Positions 51,964 through 61,555 of a stretch of 64,000 nucleotides of DNA are shown here, in pieces. The position numbers and the translations under genes were made by a program. The stretch's first letter is position 1. Each line of letters begins with the position of its first letter. Where the stretch lies: positions 1 to 64,000 of the forward strand of contig CAZBUB010000004.1 in NCBI GenBank assembly GCA_964494985.1. The letters run 5' to 3'. Origin of the DNA: CAZBUB01 sp964494985 (lineage in GTDB: Bacteria; Desulfobacterota; Desulfovibrionia; Desulfovibrionales; Desulfothermaceae). The notes beneath the pieces were generated by a model, which saw only the letters and a list, made by a program, of their open reading frames with translations, did no database searches and had not been told where the DNA came from.

Positions 51964-52847
51964 GTCTCAGAAATTTCTGCTTGCTTACAGGCTGGAACCG
52001 GGTAGACCACTATTCCATGCACTTGTTTGTTGTCTGCTTCCTTGACCTGGAAGGTCAAATTTCCTACTTGAAAACTCTCACCCTCTTGGGGCACCCGTCC
52101 GGCCTTTTCAGTAAGATAGCCCCCGATGGTTTCCACATGTTCAGAATAAAGATCGATATTCAGCTCCTGGCACAGGTCTTCCAGGGTGGTGCGGCCGGAA
52201 ACCAGACAACTTTCATCTCCAAGGACCATGATGTCTGCCGGCTTGGGGTTGTCGTACTCATCCTCTATCTCACCCACGATCTCCTCCAGCACATCCTCGA
52301 AGGTGATAAGGCCTGCGGTGCCTCCGTACTCGTCCACTGCAATTGCCAGATGAACTTTCTTGCTCTGGAAGTCCAAAAGCATGCTCTTGACGTTCTTAGT
52401 CTCAGGGATCAAAAGCGGCTCGCGCATCAGCTCCCGTAAGGTGAGGTCTTCTTTTTGCGGGCTGAGCAGCACCTTGAGCAGATCCTTGGCGTGCACAATG
52501 CCCACCATATGGTCCTTGTTCTCCCTGTAAACAGGGAGCCTGGAATGCCCGCTGTTGATGATCACCTGGGCCACCTCCTGGATGCTCAGGCCTTCTTCCA
52601 CGCAGTCGATATCTGTGCGAGGAATCATGATCTCCATGACCTGTTTTTGATCCAGATAAAGGACATTGTGCAGGATCCTGGCTACATCCACAGCCAGCTC
52701 GTCATTTTCCTTTGCCTCGGAAATAACTTTTTCCACAGGGTTGCTTTCCGCCCTGCCACTGAAAAAATTTCGGATTACAGTCCATAATCTGGCTTCCGAG
52801 CTGTCTTCCACTCCAATACTCCTTATTGGCTTAAGGGTCTTGGCCAT
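51960..52847 (-). CDS. CorC/HlyC-family CBS-domain protein
   Basis: 295 aa. Two CBS domains (about 85-205; MIPRTDIDCV, GHSRLPVYREN, VDEYGGTAGLITFEDVLEEI) and a C-terminal CorC_HlyC domain (about 215-285). The N-terminal DUF21 membrane domain of the larger relatives is absent, so this is the short soluble CorC type. Linked to magnesium/cobalt handling in other bacteria. ATGA overlap with lnt supports coupled expression. Confidence 0.92.
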   Translation of the reverse strand: MAKTLKPIRSIGVEDSSEARLWTVIRNFFSGRAESNPVEKVISEAKENDELAVDVARILHNVLYLDQKQVMEIMIPRTDIDCVEEGLSIQEVAQVIINSGHSRLPVYRENKDHMVGIVHAKDLLKVLLSPQKEDLTLRELMREPLLIPETKNVKSMLLDFQSKKVHLAIAVDEYGGTAGLITFEDVLEEIVGEIEDEYDNPKPADIMVLGDESCLVSGRTTLEDLCQELNIDLYSEHVETIGGYLTEKAGRVPQEGESFQVGNLTFQVKEADNKQVHGIVVYPVPACKQAEISET

Positions 52848-52859
52848 ATTGGCTTTTTG

Positions 52860-53921
52860 TCAGGCTTCAGATGTAAGCCCTTTTTCCCTGAATATCTTTA
52901 AATGTTGCCGAATCACCCAGTCCCCCAGCTCATGCACTCCCTGCCCGGGATCCACCTTTTGCCAGCTCAGCCCTGGAGATTGAAGATCCGGCTCTGATCC
53001 CTGGAGGATGATCTGCAGGCCTAGTTCCAGACCCCTGTTAATCTGATCCAGATAGAAGTTGCGTTTGCGGCAAACAAGGTAAAATCTGCTATGGTCGTCT
53101 GAATCTGGGTTTTTGAGCTTCAGGAATAAAAACAGATCCTCTGTCTGCTCAGGGTCCAAACCAGACTTTTTACACAATGTGTAGGGCACCCAAAGTCTTA
53201 ATCCCAGGGCAGAGATGTTTAGCAACAAAAGCTGTTGTCCAGGCTCGACCTCCTTTGTTGGGTACTCTAATAGGGGCCTGCCCAAGGATTGCATATTCCT
53301 GGGCAAGGCGGGCTGGTTTGCAAAAGTCCGTCTCCAGACCTGGATCCTGGAGATTTGTGCAACGCTTGGCTCCAAGCGGAAAGCTCCCCGGCGCTGCTTT
53401 TGTTCTAGCTTTTGCGGAAACAGCACCTGCAGATGGCAATAGCCGTCCTGACTGGCAGAAAACTCTTGGATCTGAGATAGAAAGGAAAAATAAAGGCGTT
53501 GGTTTTGCGTAGCTGGGATGCTAAAGTAGATATATACCTGTTTGTCTTGCCAATTTGCTGGAGGCTGCCCTTGGAGGGGCATCTCCAAGAGCAAGGAGTC
53601 ACTGGTAAAATCCAGGAGGCTACAAATTCTTGGTCTTTTCATGCTGGGATTGAAACTGACCTCGAACTTGCTGCGATCTTGTAGTGCGTGCTGCAAAAAA
53701 AGTTGAATATCTTCAGGATCATTGTGGACGAAGCTGCTTGATGGATCAGGAAGCTTTCTTCTGCGGGCCTTGTTGTACATATGCACCAAAATGCTGCTGG
53801 CCAGTACAGTCGCAACTAGGGCGAGCAGGAGATAGATAGCAGACGGATTCAGCTCCCAGCTGCCCAAACTCTCCCCAATGGCTCGAAAGTAGTCTTGCGT
53901 GTTTGCTTGGATGTGATGCAT
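52860..53921 (-). CDS. Membrane-anchored PilZ-domain protein
   Basis: 353 aa. One transmembrane segment (about 26-46, SAIYLLLALVATVLASSILV), a YcgR-N-like region (about 70-185), and a PilZ-like domain with RRGAFR (RxxxR) near 187 and NISALGL (NxSxxG) near 244; these bind c-di-GMP in relatives. The spacing between motifs is longer than in minimal PilZ domains. Located 12 bases upstream of the corC-like gene. A GGDEF cyclase lies 3.6 kb away on the same strand. Confidence 0.75.
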   Translation of the reverse strand: MHHIQANTQDYFRAIGESLGSWELNPSAIYLLLALVATVLASSILVHMYNKARRRKLPDPSSSFVHNDPEDIQLFLQHALQDRSKFEVSFNPSMKRPRICSLLDFTSDSLLLEMPLQGQPPANWQDKQVYIYFSIPATQNQRLYFSFLSQIQEFSASQDGYCHLQVLFPQKLEQKQRRGAFRLEPSVAQISRIQVWRRTFANQPALPRNMQSLGRPLLEYPTKEVEPGQQLLLLNISALGLRLWVPYTLCKKSGLDPEQTEDLFLFLKLKNPDSDDHSRFYLVCRKRNFYLDQINRGLELGLQIILQGSEPDLQSPGLSWQKVDPGQGVHELGDWVIRQHLKIFREKGLTSEA

Positions 53922-54138
53922 ACGTCTGTTTTGGTCGCCTGGTTTGAATGGAAAACGGTGATCAGCGATCAGTTCTCAAGGGTTTGAACTGTCGGCTTGA
54001 TGATCAATAATCGCTTATAGACAACTGGTATATGATCCTTTTGCATGCTTCTCGTTGTGCCTGACTGAGCGCGCGAAGCTGATCCTTTCAATTTCAGGAT
54101 AGGCCCAGGAAGGCTGTTTTGCAATATTTACGGTCTTG

Positions 54139-56019
54139 CTAAATACAGCCCATTTTTTTGAGCTCAATTTCTAGACAGTTCAAGGCCGCAGGGGTAATCC
54201 CGGAAATGCGACCAGCTTGGCCTAGGCTGCGGGGTTTGATCTTGGACAGCTTTTCCGCTGCCTCTCGGGTCAAGCCAGGTATGGTGTAATAATCCAGCTC
54301 CACTGGTAATGGGGTCTGCTCCAGGCGCTTAAATCTAGCCACGCTTTCTTTTTGCCTCTGCAGGTAGCCCTCGTACTTGATACTGGTTTGTGCCTCCAGG
54401 AGGACTTCCCTGGGCATCTCAGCTAGCTGGGGACAAAAGCGGAAAATATCTCGGATTTCCAACTGGGGCTGGCGCAACAGTTCCTGGAGACTGACACGCT
54501 TTTTGGGTTCTGCAGCCCCGATTTCCTGCAGGGTTTTCCTGGTTTCCTGATTGGGGGTGAGGCTGGTTTGCCGCAAAAGCTGCAAGGTTTCTTGCAAATA
54601 ACGCATTTTTTCCTGAAAGATACGCCAATGCTCATCATCCACCAAACCTATTTCCCGGCCCAGTTCTGTCAATCTTTGATCTGCATTGTCTTCTCGCAAA
54701 AGCAGCCTGTATTCCGCCCTCGAGGTAAACATGCGATAGGGCTCGCTGGTGCCCTTGTTGACCAGGTCATCCACCAAAACCGCAATATAGGCTTGATCGC
54801 GACCTAAAATAAAGGGCTTTTCCCCTTTGAGCTTGCAGAATATGTTCAAAGCTGCCCAAAGTCCCTGTCCAGCAGCCTCTTCGTAGCCAGAGGTGCCGTT
54901 AATTTGTCCGGCCAGAAAAAGATTTTGTACCTGCTTACATTCCAGGCTTGGCCAGAGCTGGGTGGGGGGCAGAAAGTCGTATTCTATAGCGTAGCCAGGC
55001 CGCACGATCTGGGCCTGTTCTAGGCCGGGTATGCTGCCCAGCATGGCCTTTTGCACATCCAGGGGCAGGCTGGTGGGGATGCCATTGGGATAAACCTCGG
55101 GGCTGTCCAGTCCTTCCGGTTCCACAAAGATCTGATGTTTTTTTTTCTCTGGGAATCTGGCGACCTTGTCCTCAATTGAGGGACAGTATCTGGCCCCTGT
55201 GCCGGTGATTACTCCCTGGAAAAGTGGAGAGCGCTCAAAGCCCTGTCTAATAATCTCATGGGTTTTTTCTGTGGTGTAGGTAATGTGGCAGGGCACTTGA
55301 GGCTGAACAGGACCAGAAGAACGGAAGCTGAAACAAGGCGGTGGATCATCTCCAGGCTGGATTTCCAGTTGGGAAAAATCTATGCTTTCCTTGAGGAGTC
55401 TGGGTACTGTGCCGGTCTTAAGTCGTTGTAATTCCAGACCCAGTCCAGCAAGGCTTTTGGAAAGACCCTGGGCAGCAGGGTCTCCTAATCTGCCTCCAGA
55501 GAAATTCTTCAGTCCCACATGGATGAGTCCAGAGAGGAACGTGCCAGTGGTTAGTAAAAGCGTATGGGCAAAAAAATGCTCCTCAAGATTGGTTTCTACC
55601 CCTATAGCCTGCTTTTTTTCAGTGAGCAGCCTCTCTACCCCTGCCTCCTTGACCCAGAGGTGGGGCTGGGAAAAGATATCTTTTTGTACAGCCTTTTTAT
55701 AGATTTCCCTGTCCATTTGGCCTCGGGTGGCACGAACAGAAGGGCCTTTACTTATATTAAGGGTCCTGAACTGGATCCCGGCTCGATCCGCCCAGACAGC
55801 CATCTGTCCGCCCAGGGCATCAATCTCCTTGACCATATGGCCTTTGGCCAGACCTCCTATGGCCGGATTGCAGGACATATGCCCGATACGGTCCACATTC
55901 AAGGTCAAAAGCAGGGTGTCCAGGCCTAGCCTGGAAGTGGCCAGGGCCGCTTCACAGCCAGCGTGTCCTGCGCCGACTATTATCACCTGAAAAATTTCTG
56001 GGACCGGGGGCTTGGCCAT
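54139..56019 (-). CDS. mnmG: tRNA uridine-5-carboxymethylaminomethyl modification enzyme MnmG
   Basis: 626 aa, full length. FAD loop IIVGAGHAGCEAALATSRLG, MSCNPAIGGLAKGHMVKEIDALGG, RGQMDREIYK and the cysteine-containing TGARYCPSIEDK; C-terminal GxRITP-like helices end with RISGITPAALNCLEIELKK. With MnmE it modifies the wobble uridine of tRNAs. It precedes nothing related; the M20 gene is 25 bases upstream. 217 bases between this gene and the PilZ gene hold nothing I can identify. Confidence 0.97.
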   Translation of the reverse strand: MAKPPVPEIFQVIIVGAGHAGCEAALATSRLGLDTLLLTLNVDRIGHMSCNPAIGGLAKGHMVKEIDALGGQMAVWADRAGIQFRTLNISKGPSVRATRGQMDREIYKKAVQKDIFSQPHLWVKEAGVERLLTEKKQAIGVETNLEEHFFAHTLLLTTGTFLSGLIHVGLKNFSGGRLGDPAAQGLSKSLAGLGLELQRLKTGTVPRLLKESIDFSQLEIQPGDDPPPCFSFRSSGPVQPQVPCHITYTTEKTHEIIRQGFERSPLFQGVITGTGARYCPSIEDKVARFPEKKKHQIFVEPEGLDSPEVYPNGIPTSLPLDVQKAMLGSIPGLEQAQIVRPGYAIEYDFLPPTQLWPSLECKQVQNLFLAGQINGTSGYEEAAGQGLWAALNIFCKLKGEKPFILGRDQAYIAVLVDDLVNKGTSEPYRMFTSRAEYRLLLREDNADQRLTELGREIGLVDDEHWRIFQEKMRYLQETLQLLRQTSLTPNQETRKTLQEIGAAEPKKRVSLQELLRQPQLEIRDIFRFCPQLAEMPREVLLEAQTSIKYEGYLQRQKESVARFKRLEQTPLPVELDYYTIPGLTREAAEKLSKIKPRSLGQAGRISGITPAALNCLEIELKKMGCI

Positions 56020-56044
56020 AAATAGAGTCTTGTCCAGCAGGCTT

Positions 56045-57265
56045 CTAATCGAGAAGCTGCAAGGCCATGACCTTTGCGTCCTTGATGATGTTGGTTACAG
56101 AAGCATGTTCGTTGGGCTGATGCGCATTGCCCAATAAAGTGGCCCAGACCACTGCTGGGAGTCCTGCCCGGCGTAGATATGCAGCCACTGTGCCTCCGCC
56201 TATGCCCTGGGGCTTTGGAGTGATGCCATAGATCTTCTGCACCGCTTGGGCGATGCTCTGCACCAAAGGATGCTCTGGCTTAGTTTTAGGAGCGGACTCC
56301 TCCTGGTGCACAATCTCCAGATCGATTCTGGTCCCACTTTGGATTGCCACTTCTTCAGCAATTTCCTGGCAGGCCTGATAGACATCATTGAGATTGTAGT
56401 CAGGCAGGACCCTGCAGTCCAGATAAAAAACATCCCTGCCAGGGATGGTGTTTACATTGGGTACGTTGGCCTCTTTCTTGGTAGGCTCGAAAGTAGAACC
56501 GGCAGGGCTAAACATTTGATCCTGCAAGGGGAATCTTTTTTGCAAAGAATCCAGGCCTAGGATAAGCTTGGCTGCGGCCCTTAAGGAATTATTGCCTTCA
56601 CCAGGGGTAGAAGCGTGACATTGTTTTCCCTGGATACACAATTTTAGCCAAAGTAGTCCCTTTTCCGCTACCTCAAGCAGACTGGAATCGGCAGTGCCGA
56701 AGTCCGGGACTAGAAACTCATCATCAGAGCTAAATATATGCCCATGATTTTGCAGTACAAAGTCTAGACCGTATTTGTTGCCAGTTTCTTCGTCAGAAAC
56801 CAAAAGCAGGCCCAGGCTTTTTTTGGGCTGAACACCTAGCTTGATGAAGGCCTGCAGACAGAGCAGGGAAGCCACGAGTCCGTGCTGGTTGTCCTCCACC
56901 CCTCGACCGTAGATCAGATCCCCGTCCTGGCGGAGCTGGAAGGGATCGCTGTCCCAGAGGGTAAAATCTCCTGCTGGGACTACATCCAGGTGGGAGACTA
57001 TCCAAAAGGTCCGAGTACTGTCCCTGCCTGGCAGCACAGCCGCCAAGTTGGGCCTTTGCCCCTGGCTGACCCTGGAGTCAGGAGCTGGCAGATCCTTTAC
57101 TTCAAGCCCCAGTTCCTGCAGGTGCTGTTTGAGGTAGGCGGATTTAGGGCCCTCTCCAGGGCCTTGATTTTCAGGGCCCACTGCCTGGAAGGCCACCAGT
57201 TCCCTTTGCCAGGCAACCAGCTGCTCCTGCTGCGAGTCCAGATAATGGAAAAGGCTTTGGCGCAT
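56045..57265 (-). CDS. M20-family metallo-hydrolase (ArgE/DapE/peptidase-like)
   Basis: 406 aa. Zinc ligands: His and Asp in WIVSHLDVVPAGD, bridging Asp in GRGVEDNQHG, Glu pair in VSDEETGNKYG, and a late His in NAHQPNEHAS. The dimerisation domain (about 190-300) is present. Members deacylate N-acyl amino acids or cleave dipeptides; the annotation of relatives varies, and the substrate cannot be fixed. A PxxKW gene starts the unit 10 bases upstream. Confidence 0.9.
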   Translation of the reverse strand: MRQSLFHYLDSQQEQLVAWQRELVAFQAVGPENQGPGEGPKSAYLKQHLQELGLEVKDLPAPDSRVSQGQRPNLAAVLPGRDSTRTFWIVSHLDVVPAGDFTLWDSDPFQLRQDGDLIYGRGVEDNQHGLVASLLCLQAFIKLGVQPKKSLGLLLVSDEETGNKYGLDFVLQNHGHIFSSDDEFLVPDFGTADSSLLEVAEKGLLWLKLCIQGKQCHASTPGEGNNSLRAAAKLILGLDSLQKRFPLQDQMFSPAGSTFEPTKKEANVPNVNTIPGRDVFYLDCRVLPDYNLNDVYQACQEIAEEVAIQSGTRIDLEIVHQEESAPKTKPEHPLVQSIAQAVQKIYGITPKPQGIGGGTVAAYLRRAGLPAVVWATLLGNAHQPNEHASVTNIIKDAKVMALQLLD

Positions 57266-57274
57266 GGAGAGATG

Positions 57275-57589
57275 CTATTTCCTGCGCGCGGCCCGTTTAG
57301 AGGCCTTCAGGGGGTTGACCTTGACCTGGCCTTGCTTGTCCACGCTGGCTTTGATGTGGGTGGCAAAATTGCAGGCGCCGTGTTTCCATTTGGCTGCAGG
57401 CTTGGGATAGCTGGTGCAATATTGTGTGCCAGCGAAATCTTTGATCCGCTCGCAGCCCTGGCATTGCTCAACGATTGGCTCCAGCTTGAATCCGTTCAAG
57501 AATACCCCTTCTGGGGTCTGCTGCGCATCCTGAAAGATATCTGTCTTAGCCACAACTGCCTCCATTTGTGGTTTATAGCATTTATTCAA
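57275..57589 (-). CDS. PxxKW-family cysteine-rich protein
   Basis: 104 aa with a TTG at 57589 or, less likely, ATG 57565 as start. Central CQGCERIKDFAGTQYC is followed by the name-giving YPKPAAKWKHGACN, giving a four-cysteine, probably metal-binding core; the C terminus is basic (KASKRAARRK). The family is frequent in sulfate-reducing and related Desulfobacterota; its function is unknown. Confidence 0.8.
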   Translation of the reverse strand: MNKCYKPQMEAVVAKTDIFQDAQQTPEGVFLNGFKLEPIVEQCQGCERIKDFAGTQYCTSYPKPAAKWKHGACNFATHIKASVDKQGQVKVNPLKASKRAARRK

Positions 57590-57860
57590 GGTTGCCGGTC
57601 TTCCTTTGCCCCGACATGGAAATTAAAGTATAGAATATAGGCTGGCAGCGGATTGCTGTCAAGGAAAATCAGCCTTTAGTCTGCTCAGCCCGCAGAAATT
57701 ATTCCCTTAAGAAGCCCGAACCCCAAGCCAGAAAATTTTCTCTAGCAAGAATCGCACCAATGGTTGACTATTATCCTCCAGGCATTATTGTTAAATCTGT
57801 GCGCATACCTTTTTTGGGTGCTGGAAGCAGACACGAGCTTAGTCAAGGAGCTTTGCGGCT

Positions 57861-58859
57861 ATGAGTGTAGAATACAAGGATTATTATGAGATCCTGGGAG
57901 TCTCCAGGGACGCTTCCCAGGAAGAGATATCTAAAGCTTTCAAAAAGCTGGCCAGGAAATATCATCCGGACTTGAATCCCAACAATGAGGAGTCCGAAAG
58001 GAAGTTCAAAGAGGTCAACGAGGCCTATGAGGTGCTCAAGGATCCTGAGAAGCGCAAGCGTTACGATCAATTAGGCTCTGATTGGGAGCACGGTCAGAAC
58101 TTTGAGCCGCCGCCGGGTTTCGAGAACGTCAGGTTTACCTTTGGTGGAGGAGGGCCTGGAGGCTCCGGACAATTTGGCGGGGAATTCAGCGACTTCTTTG
58201 AGACCCTGTTCGGAAATCTGTTCTCCGAGGGCCGGGGCTTTCAAGGGGCAAGGGCCGGATTCGGCCAGGATCCTTTCTCCGCCAGGGGCAGGAGGGCTGC
58301 TGCCAAAGGCGAGGATGCTACAGCCACCTTGGAGCTCAGCCTGGAAGAGGCGTATAAGGGAGGTCAGAAGACCGTGACCCTGCAGGAAAGGGTGCCTGGG
58401 CCAGATGGCAGGCCCAGACTGCAGAACAAGACCCTAGATGTGAATATTCCACCCGGAGTCAGGGATGGTTCCAAAATCAGGCTTTCAGGCCAGGGCTCTC
58501 CTGGAATGATTGGAGGCCAGGCAGGGGACCTGTACCTGCAGGTCAAGCTGTTGCCTGATCCCAGATTCCAGGTCCAGGGCAAGAACATCATCTATGAATT
58601 GCCCCTAGCACCCTGGGAGGCTGCCCTGGGCACCGATGTGCAGGTGCCTACCCTGGACGGCAGCGTGCAGATGAAGATTCCGCCTGGAACCAGCAGCGGC
58701 CAGAAGCTGAGGCTCAAAGGCCGAGGCCTGGGCCGAGGCAGCAAGCAAGGGGACCAATTGGTGCAGATCAGGATCAAAATGCCTAAGGAGATGGGCTCCA
58801 AGGAAAAGGAGCTCTGGCAGGAACTGGCCCAGACCTCCAGGTTCAACCCCAGGGGCTGA
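57861..58859 (+). CDS. DnaJ C-terminal-domain co-chaperone, CbpA-like
   Basis: 332 aa. J domain at residues 3-70 with the HPD motif (KYHPDLNPNN), a Gly/Phe-rich linker (about 80-135) and two CTD peptide-binding domains (about 145-320). The zinc-finger domain of DnaJ itself is absent, which defines the CbpA/type II group. It would stimulate DnaK ATPase and hand over unfolded proteins. AAGGAG stands 10 bases before the ATG. clpB follows, but a strong terminator separates them. Confidence 0.93.
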   Translation: MSVEYKDYYEILGVSRDASQEEISKAFKKLARKYHPDLNPNNEESERKFKEVNEAYEVLKDPEKRKRYDQLGSDWEHGQNFEPPPGFENVRFTFGGGGPGGSGQFGGEFSDFFETLFGNLFSEGRGFQGARAGFGQDPFSARGRRAAAKGEDATATLELSLEEAYKGGQKTVTLQERVPGPDGRPRLQNKTLDVNIPPGVRDGSKIRLSGQGSPGMIGGQAGDLYLQVKLLPDPRFQVQGKNIIYELPLAPWEAALGTDVQVPTLDGSVQMKIPPGTSSGQKLRLKGRGLGRGSKQGDQLVQIRIKMPKEMGSKEKELWQELAQTSRFNPRG

Positions 58860-58876
58860 GACAGGGGATGATCTTG

Positions 58877-58907
58877 ACTGCGCAGCCCAGGCTGCGCAGT
58901 TTTTTTT
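58877..58907 (+). terminator. Strong rho-independent terminator between the CbpA-like gene and clpB
   Basis: Perfect 11-base arms ACTGCGCAGCC (58877-58887) and its complement (58890-58900) with a two-base centre, followed by eight T. So clpB must have its own promoter in the remaining 30 bases or depends on read-through. Confidence 0.9.
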
Positions 58908-58939
58908 CTGAAAATATACTGTACACAGGAGGTTGAGTT

Positions 58940-61555
58940 ATGGATCTGAATAAATTTACTCAAAAATCCCAGGAAGGCCTCTCTGAGGCTCAAAATATAG
59001 CTATCAGGAACAGCCACCAGCAAGTGGATGTGGAACATCTGGCCTTAGCCCTGGTGGAGCAGGAAGGCCTGGTGCCCAGGATACTGGAGCGGGCAGGGAT
59101 AGAAGTCCAGGCCTACAAAAAGGCCCTGGAGGAGGAGATCAGGAAGTTTCCCAGGGTCAGCGGGCCTGGGGCCCAATCAGGGCAGATATATATTACCCAG
59201 AGGCTGAACAGTACCCTGGTCAAGGCCCAGGACCTGGCCAAGCAGATGCAAGACGAATATACCAGTGTGGAGCACATCCTGCTGGCTATTTTGGAGGAAT
59301 CCGGCAGCACTGGTGTAGGCAGGGTCAACAAGCAGTTCAGGCTGGAAAAGGACCGGGTCCTAAGTCTGCTAAGCGAGGTGCGCGGCAATCAGAGAGTGAC
59401 TTCTTCCAACCCCGAAACCACCTACGAGGCTTTGCAGAAGTATGGCCGGGACCTGGTGGAGGAGGCCAGGCAGGGCAAGCTGGATCCGGTAATCGGCAGG
59501 GATGCTGAGGTCAGGAGGGTGATCCGCATCCTAAGCCGCAGGACCAAGAACAATCCGGTGCTCATCGGGGAAGCTGGAGTGGGCAAGACTGCTATTGCAG
59601 AAGGTTTGGCCCAGAGAATCGTCAAGCAGGACGTGCCTGAGGGCCTGAAGGACAAGACTGTATTCGCCCTGGATATGGGGGCTTTGATTGCCGGGGCCAA
59701 GTACCGGGGAGAGTTCGAGGAAAGACTTAAGGCAGTGCTCAAGGAGATCCAGGAATCAGAGGGCAGGGTGATCCTGTTTATAGACGAGATGCACACCATT
59801 GTTGGCGCAGGCCGCACAGACGGCTCCATGGACGCCAGCAATCTGCTCAAACCCATGCTGGCCAGGGGTGAGCTGCACTGCATTGGCGCAACCACCCTGG
59901 ATGAGTACCGCAAGAACATCGAGAACGATCCGGCCCTGGAGCGGCGCTTTCAGCCGGTGATTATCGATGAGCCCAGCCTGGAGGACACCATCTCCATCCT
60001 GCGAGGCTTAAGGGAAAGATATGAGGTGCACCACGGGGTACGGATCAGCGACAGCGCTCTGGTTATAGCAGCCACCCTGTCCCATCGGTATATTACGGAT
60101 CGGCATCTGCCGGACAAGGCCATTGACCTGATAGACGAAGCTGCCTCTATGATCCGCACCGAGATCGACTCCCTGCCCACTGAGCTGGACGAGATCAACC
60201 GCAGGATCATGCAGCTGGAGATCGAGCGCGAGGCCTTGAAGCGGGAGAGCGACGCTGCCTCTAAGGAACGGCTGCAGAACCTGGAGAAGGAACTGTCTGA
60301 GGCCAAGGAGAACCAGGCCCAGCTCATGGCCCAGTGGGAGAAGGAGAAGAACTCCATTAAGGATCTGCAGCAGCTCAAAGAGGAAGCGGAAAAGACCAAG
60401 CTGGAGATTGAGGAGGCAGAGCGGCAGTACGACCTGAATCGTGTGGCTGAGCTGCGCTACGGCAAGCTGGCTGAGCTGGAAAAGCAGATTGCCGCCAAAG
60501 AAGAAGAGCAGTCCCAGGCAGAGGAAAAGCCCAGGCTGTTGAAAGAAGAGGTTGGGCCTGACGATGTGGCGGAGATCATTTCCCGCTGGACCGGCATCCC
60601 CTTGTCCAGGCTCATGGAAGGGGAACGGGAGAAGCTGCTGCGGCTGCCTGAGGTCTTGCATCAGCGCGTGGTGGGCCAGGACGAGGCTGTGGATGCAGTG
60701 GCCAATGCTGTGATCAGGGCTAGATCCGGGCTCAAGGATCCACAGCGGCCCATTGGCTCCTTTATCTTCCTGGGCCCTACAGGCGTGGGCAAGACAGAGC
60801 TGTGCAAGACCCTGGCCCAGAGCCTGTTCGACACCGAGGAAAATATGCTCAGGCTGGATATGTCCGAGTACATGGAAAAACATACCGTATCCAGGCTGAT
60901 CGGAGCTCCTCCGGGATATGTGGGCTATGACGAGGGCGGTCAGCTCACAGAGGCAGTGCGCAGAAAGCCCTATAGCGTGATCCTGCTTGACGAGGTCGAA
61001 AAGGCGCATCAGGATGTGTTCAATGTGCTATTGCAGATCATGGACGATGGCAGGCTCACAGACAGCCACGGCAGGATGGTGGACTTTAAGAACACCATCT
61101 TGATCATGACCTCCAATCTGGGCTCTCAGTACCTGCTGGAGGGCATCACTCCTCAGGGAGAGCTCAGGCCAGGGGTCAGGGAGGATGTTTTCTCCACCCT
61201 GCGCTCCAGCTTCAGGCCGGAGTTTTTGAACCGGGTGGACGAGATCGTGCTCTTCAAGCCCCTGATGCAGGAGGAGATCAAGCAGGTCGTGGATCTTTTG
61301 CTGCACAGGATCAACCAGCGCCTGCAGGAACGCAAGCTCTTTCTGGAGCTCACGGAGCAGGCCAAGGAGTTCATCTCTCGCGAGGCCTACGATCCGGTTT
61401 ATGGAGCCAGGCCGCTGAGACGCTATCTGCAGACCCATGTGGAGACCGTGCTGGCTAAGAAGATCATCGCCGGAGAGCTCGGCGAAGGCCAGACAGTGAC
61501 CGTGGATCTAGAGCAGGACGGCCTGGTGTTCAGGCCCACAAAACAGGAGAACTAA
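58940..61555 (+). CDS. clpB: ATP-dependent disaggregase ClpB
   Basis: 871 aa. N-terminal Clp_N repeats (1-150), AAA-1 with GEAGVGKTAIAEGLA, a long coiled-coil middle domain (about 405-530), AAA-2 with GPTGVGKTELCKTLA, then the D2-small domain. The middle domain marks it as ClpB rather than ClpA or ClpC. It rescues aggregated protein with DnaK. Start ATG 58940 has CAGGAGG upstream. DUF1786 overlaps its stop by one base. Confidence 0.98.
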   Translation: MDLNKFTQKSQEGLSEAQNIAIRNSHQQVDVEHLALALVEQEGLVPRILERAGIEVQAYKKALEEEIRKFPRVSGPGAQSGQIYITQRLNSTLVKAQDLAKQMQDEYTSVEHILLAILEESGSTGVGRVNKQFRLEKDRVLSLLSEVRGNQRVTSSNPETTYEALQKYGRDLVEEARQGKLDPVIGRDAEVRRVIRILSRRTKNNPVLIGEAGVGKTAIAEGLAQRIVKQDVPEGLKDKTVFALDMGALIAGAKYRGEFEERLKAVLKEIQESEGRVILFIDEMHTIVGAGRTDGSMDASNLLKPMLARGELHCIGATTLDEYRKNIENDPALERRFQPVIIDEPSLEDTISILRGLRERYEVHHGVRISDSALVIAATLSHRYITDRHLPDKAIDLIDEAASMIRTEIDSLPTELDEINRRIMQLEIEREALKRESDAASKERLQNLEKELSEAKENQAQLMAQWEKEKNSIKDLQQLKEEAEKTKLEIEEAERQYDLNRVAELRYGKLAELEKQIAAKEEEQSQAEEKPRLLKEEVGPDDVAEIISRWTGIPLSRLMEGEREKLLRLPEVLHQRVVGQDEAVDAVANAVIRARSGLKDPQRPIGSFIFLGPTGVGKTELCKTLAQSLFDTEENMLRLDMSEYMEKHTVSRLIGAPPGYVGYDEGGQLTEAVRRKPYSVILLDEVEKAHQDVFNVLLQIMDDGRLTDSHGRMVDFKNTILIMTSNLGSQYLLEGITPQGELRPGVREDVFSTLRSSFRPEFLNRVDEIVLFKPLMQEEIKQVVDLLLHRINQRLQERKLFLELTEQAKEFISREAYDPVYGARPLRRYLQTHVETVLAKKIIAGELGEGQTVTVDLEQDGLVFRPTKQEN

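Noticed and set aside
53922..54138. Gap between the PilZ gene and mnmG as an RNA gene
   Set aside because: No stable structure or conserved motif is visible; short repeats such as GATCAGCGATCAG look incidental.
60008..61009. A 333-codon open frame antisense to clpB
   Set aside because: It lies wholly inside clpB, has low-complexity Leu/Gln-rich content and no recognisable domain; it is a shadow of the sense codons.
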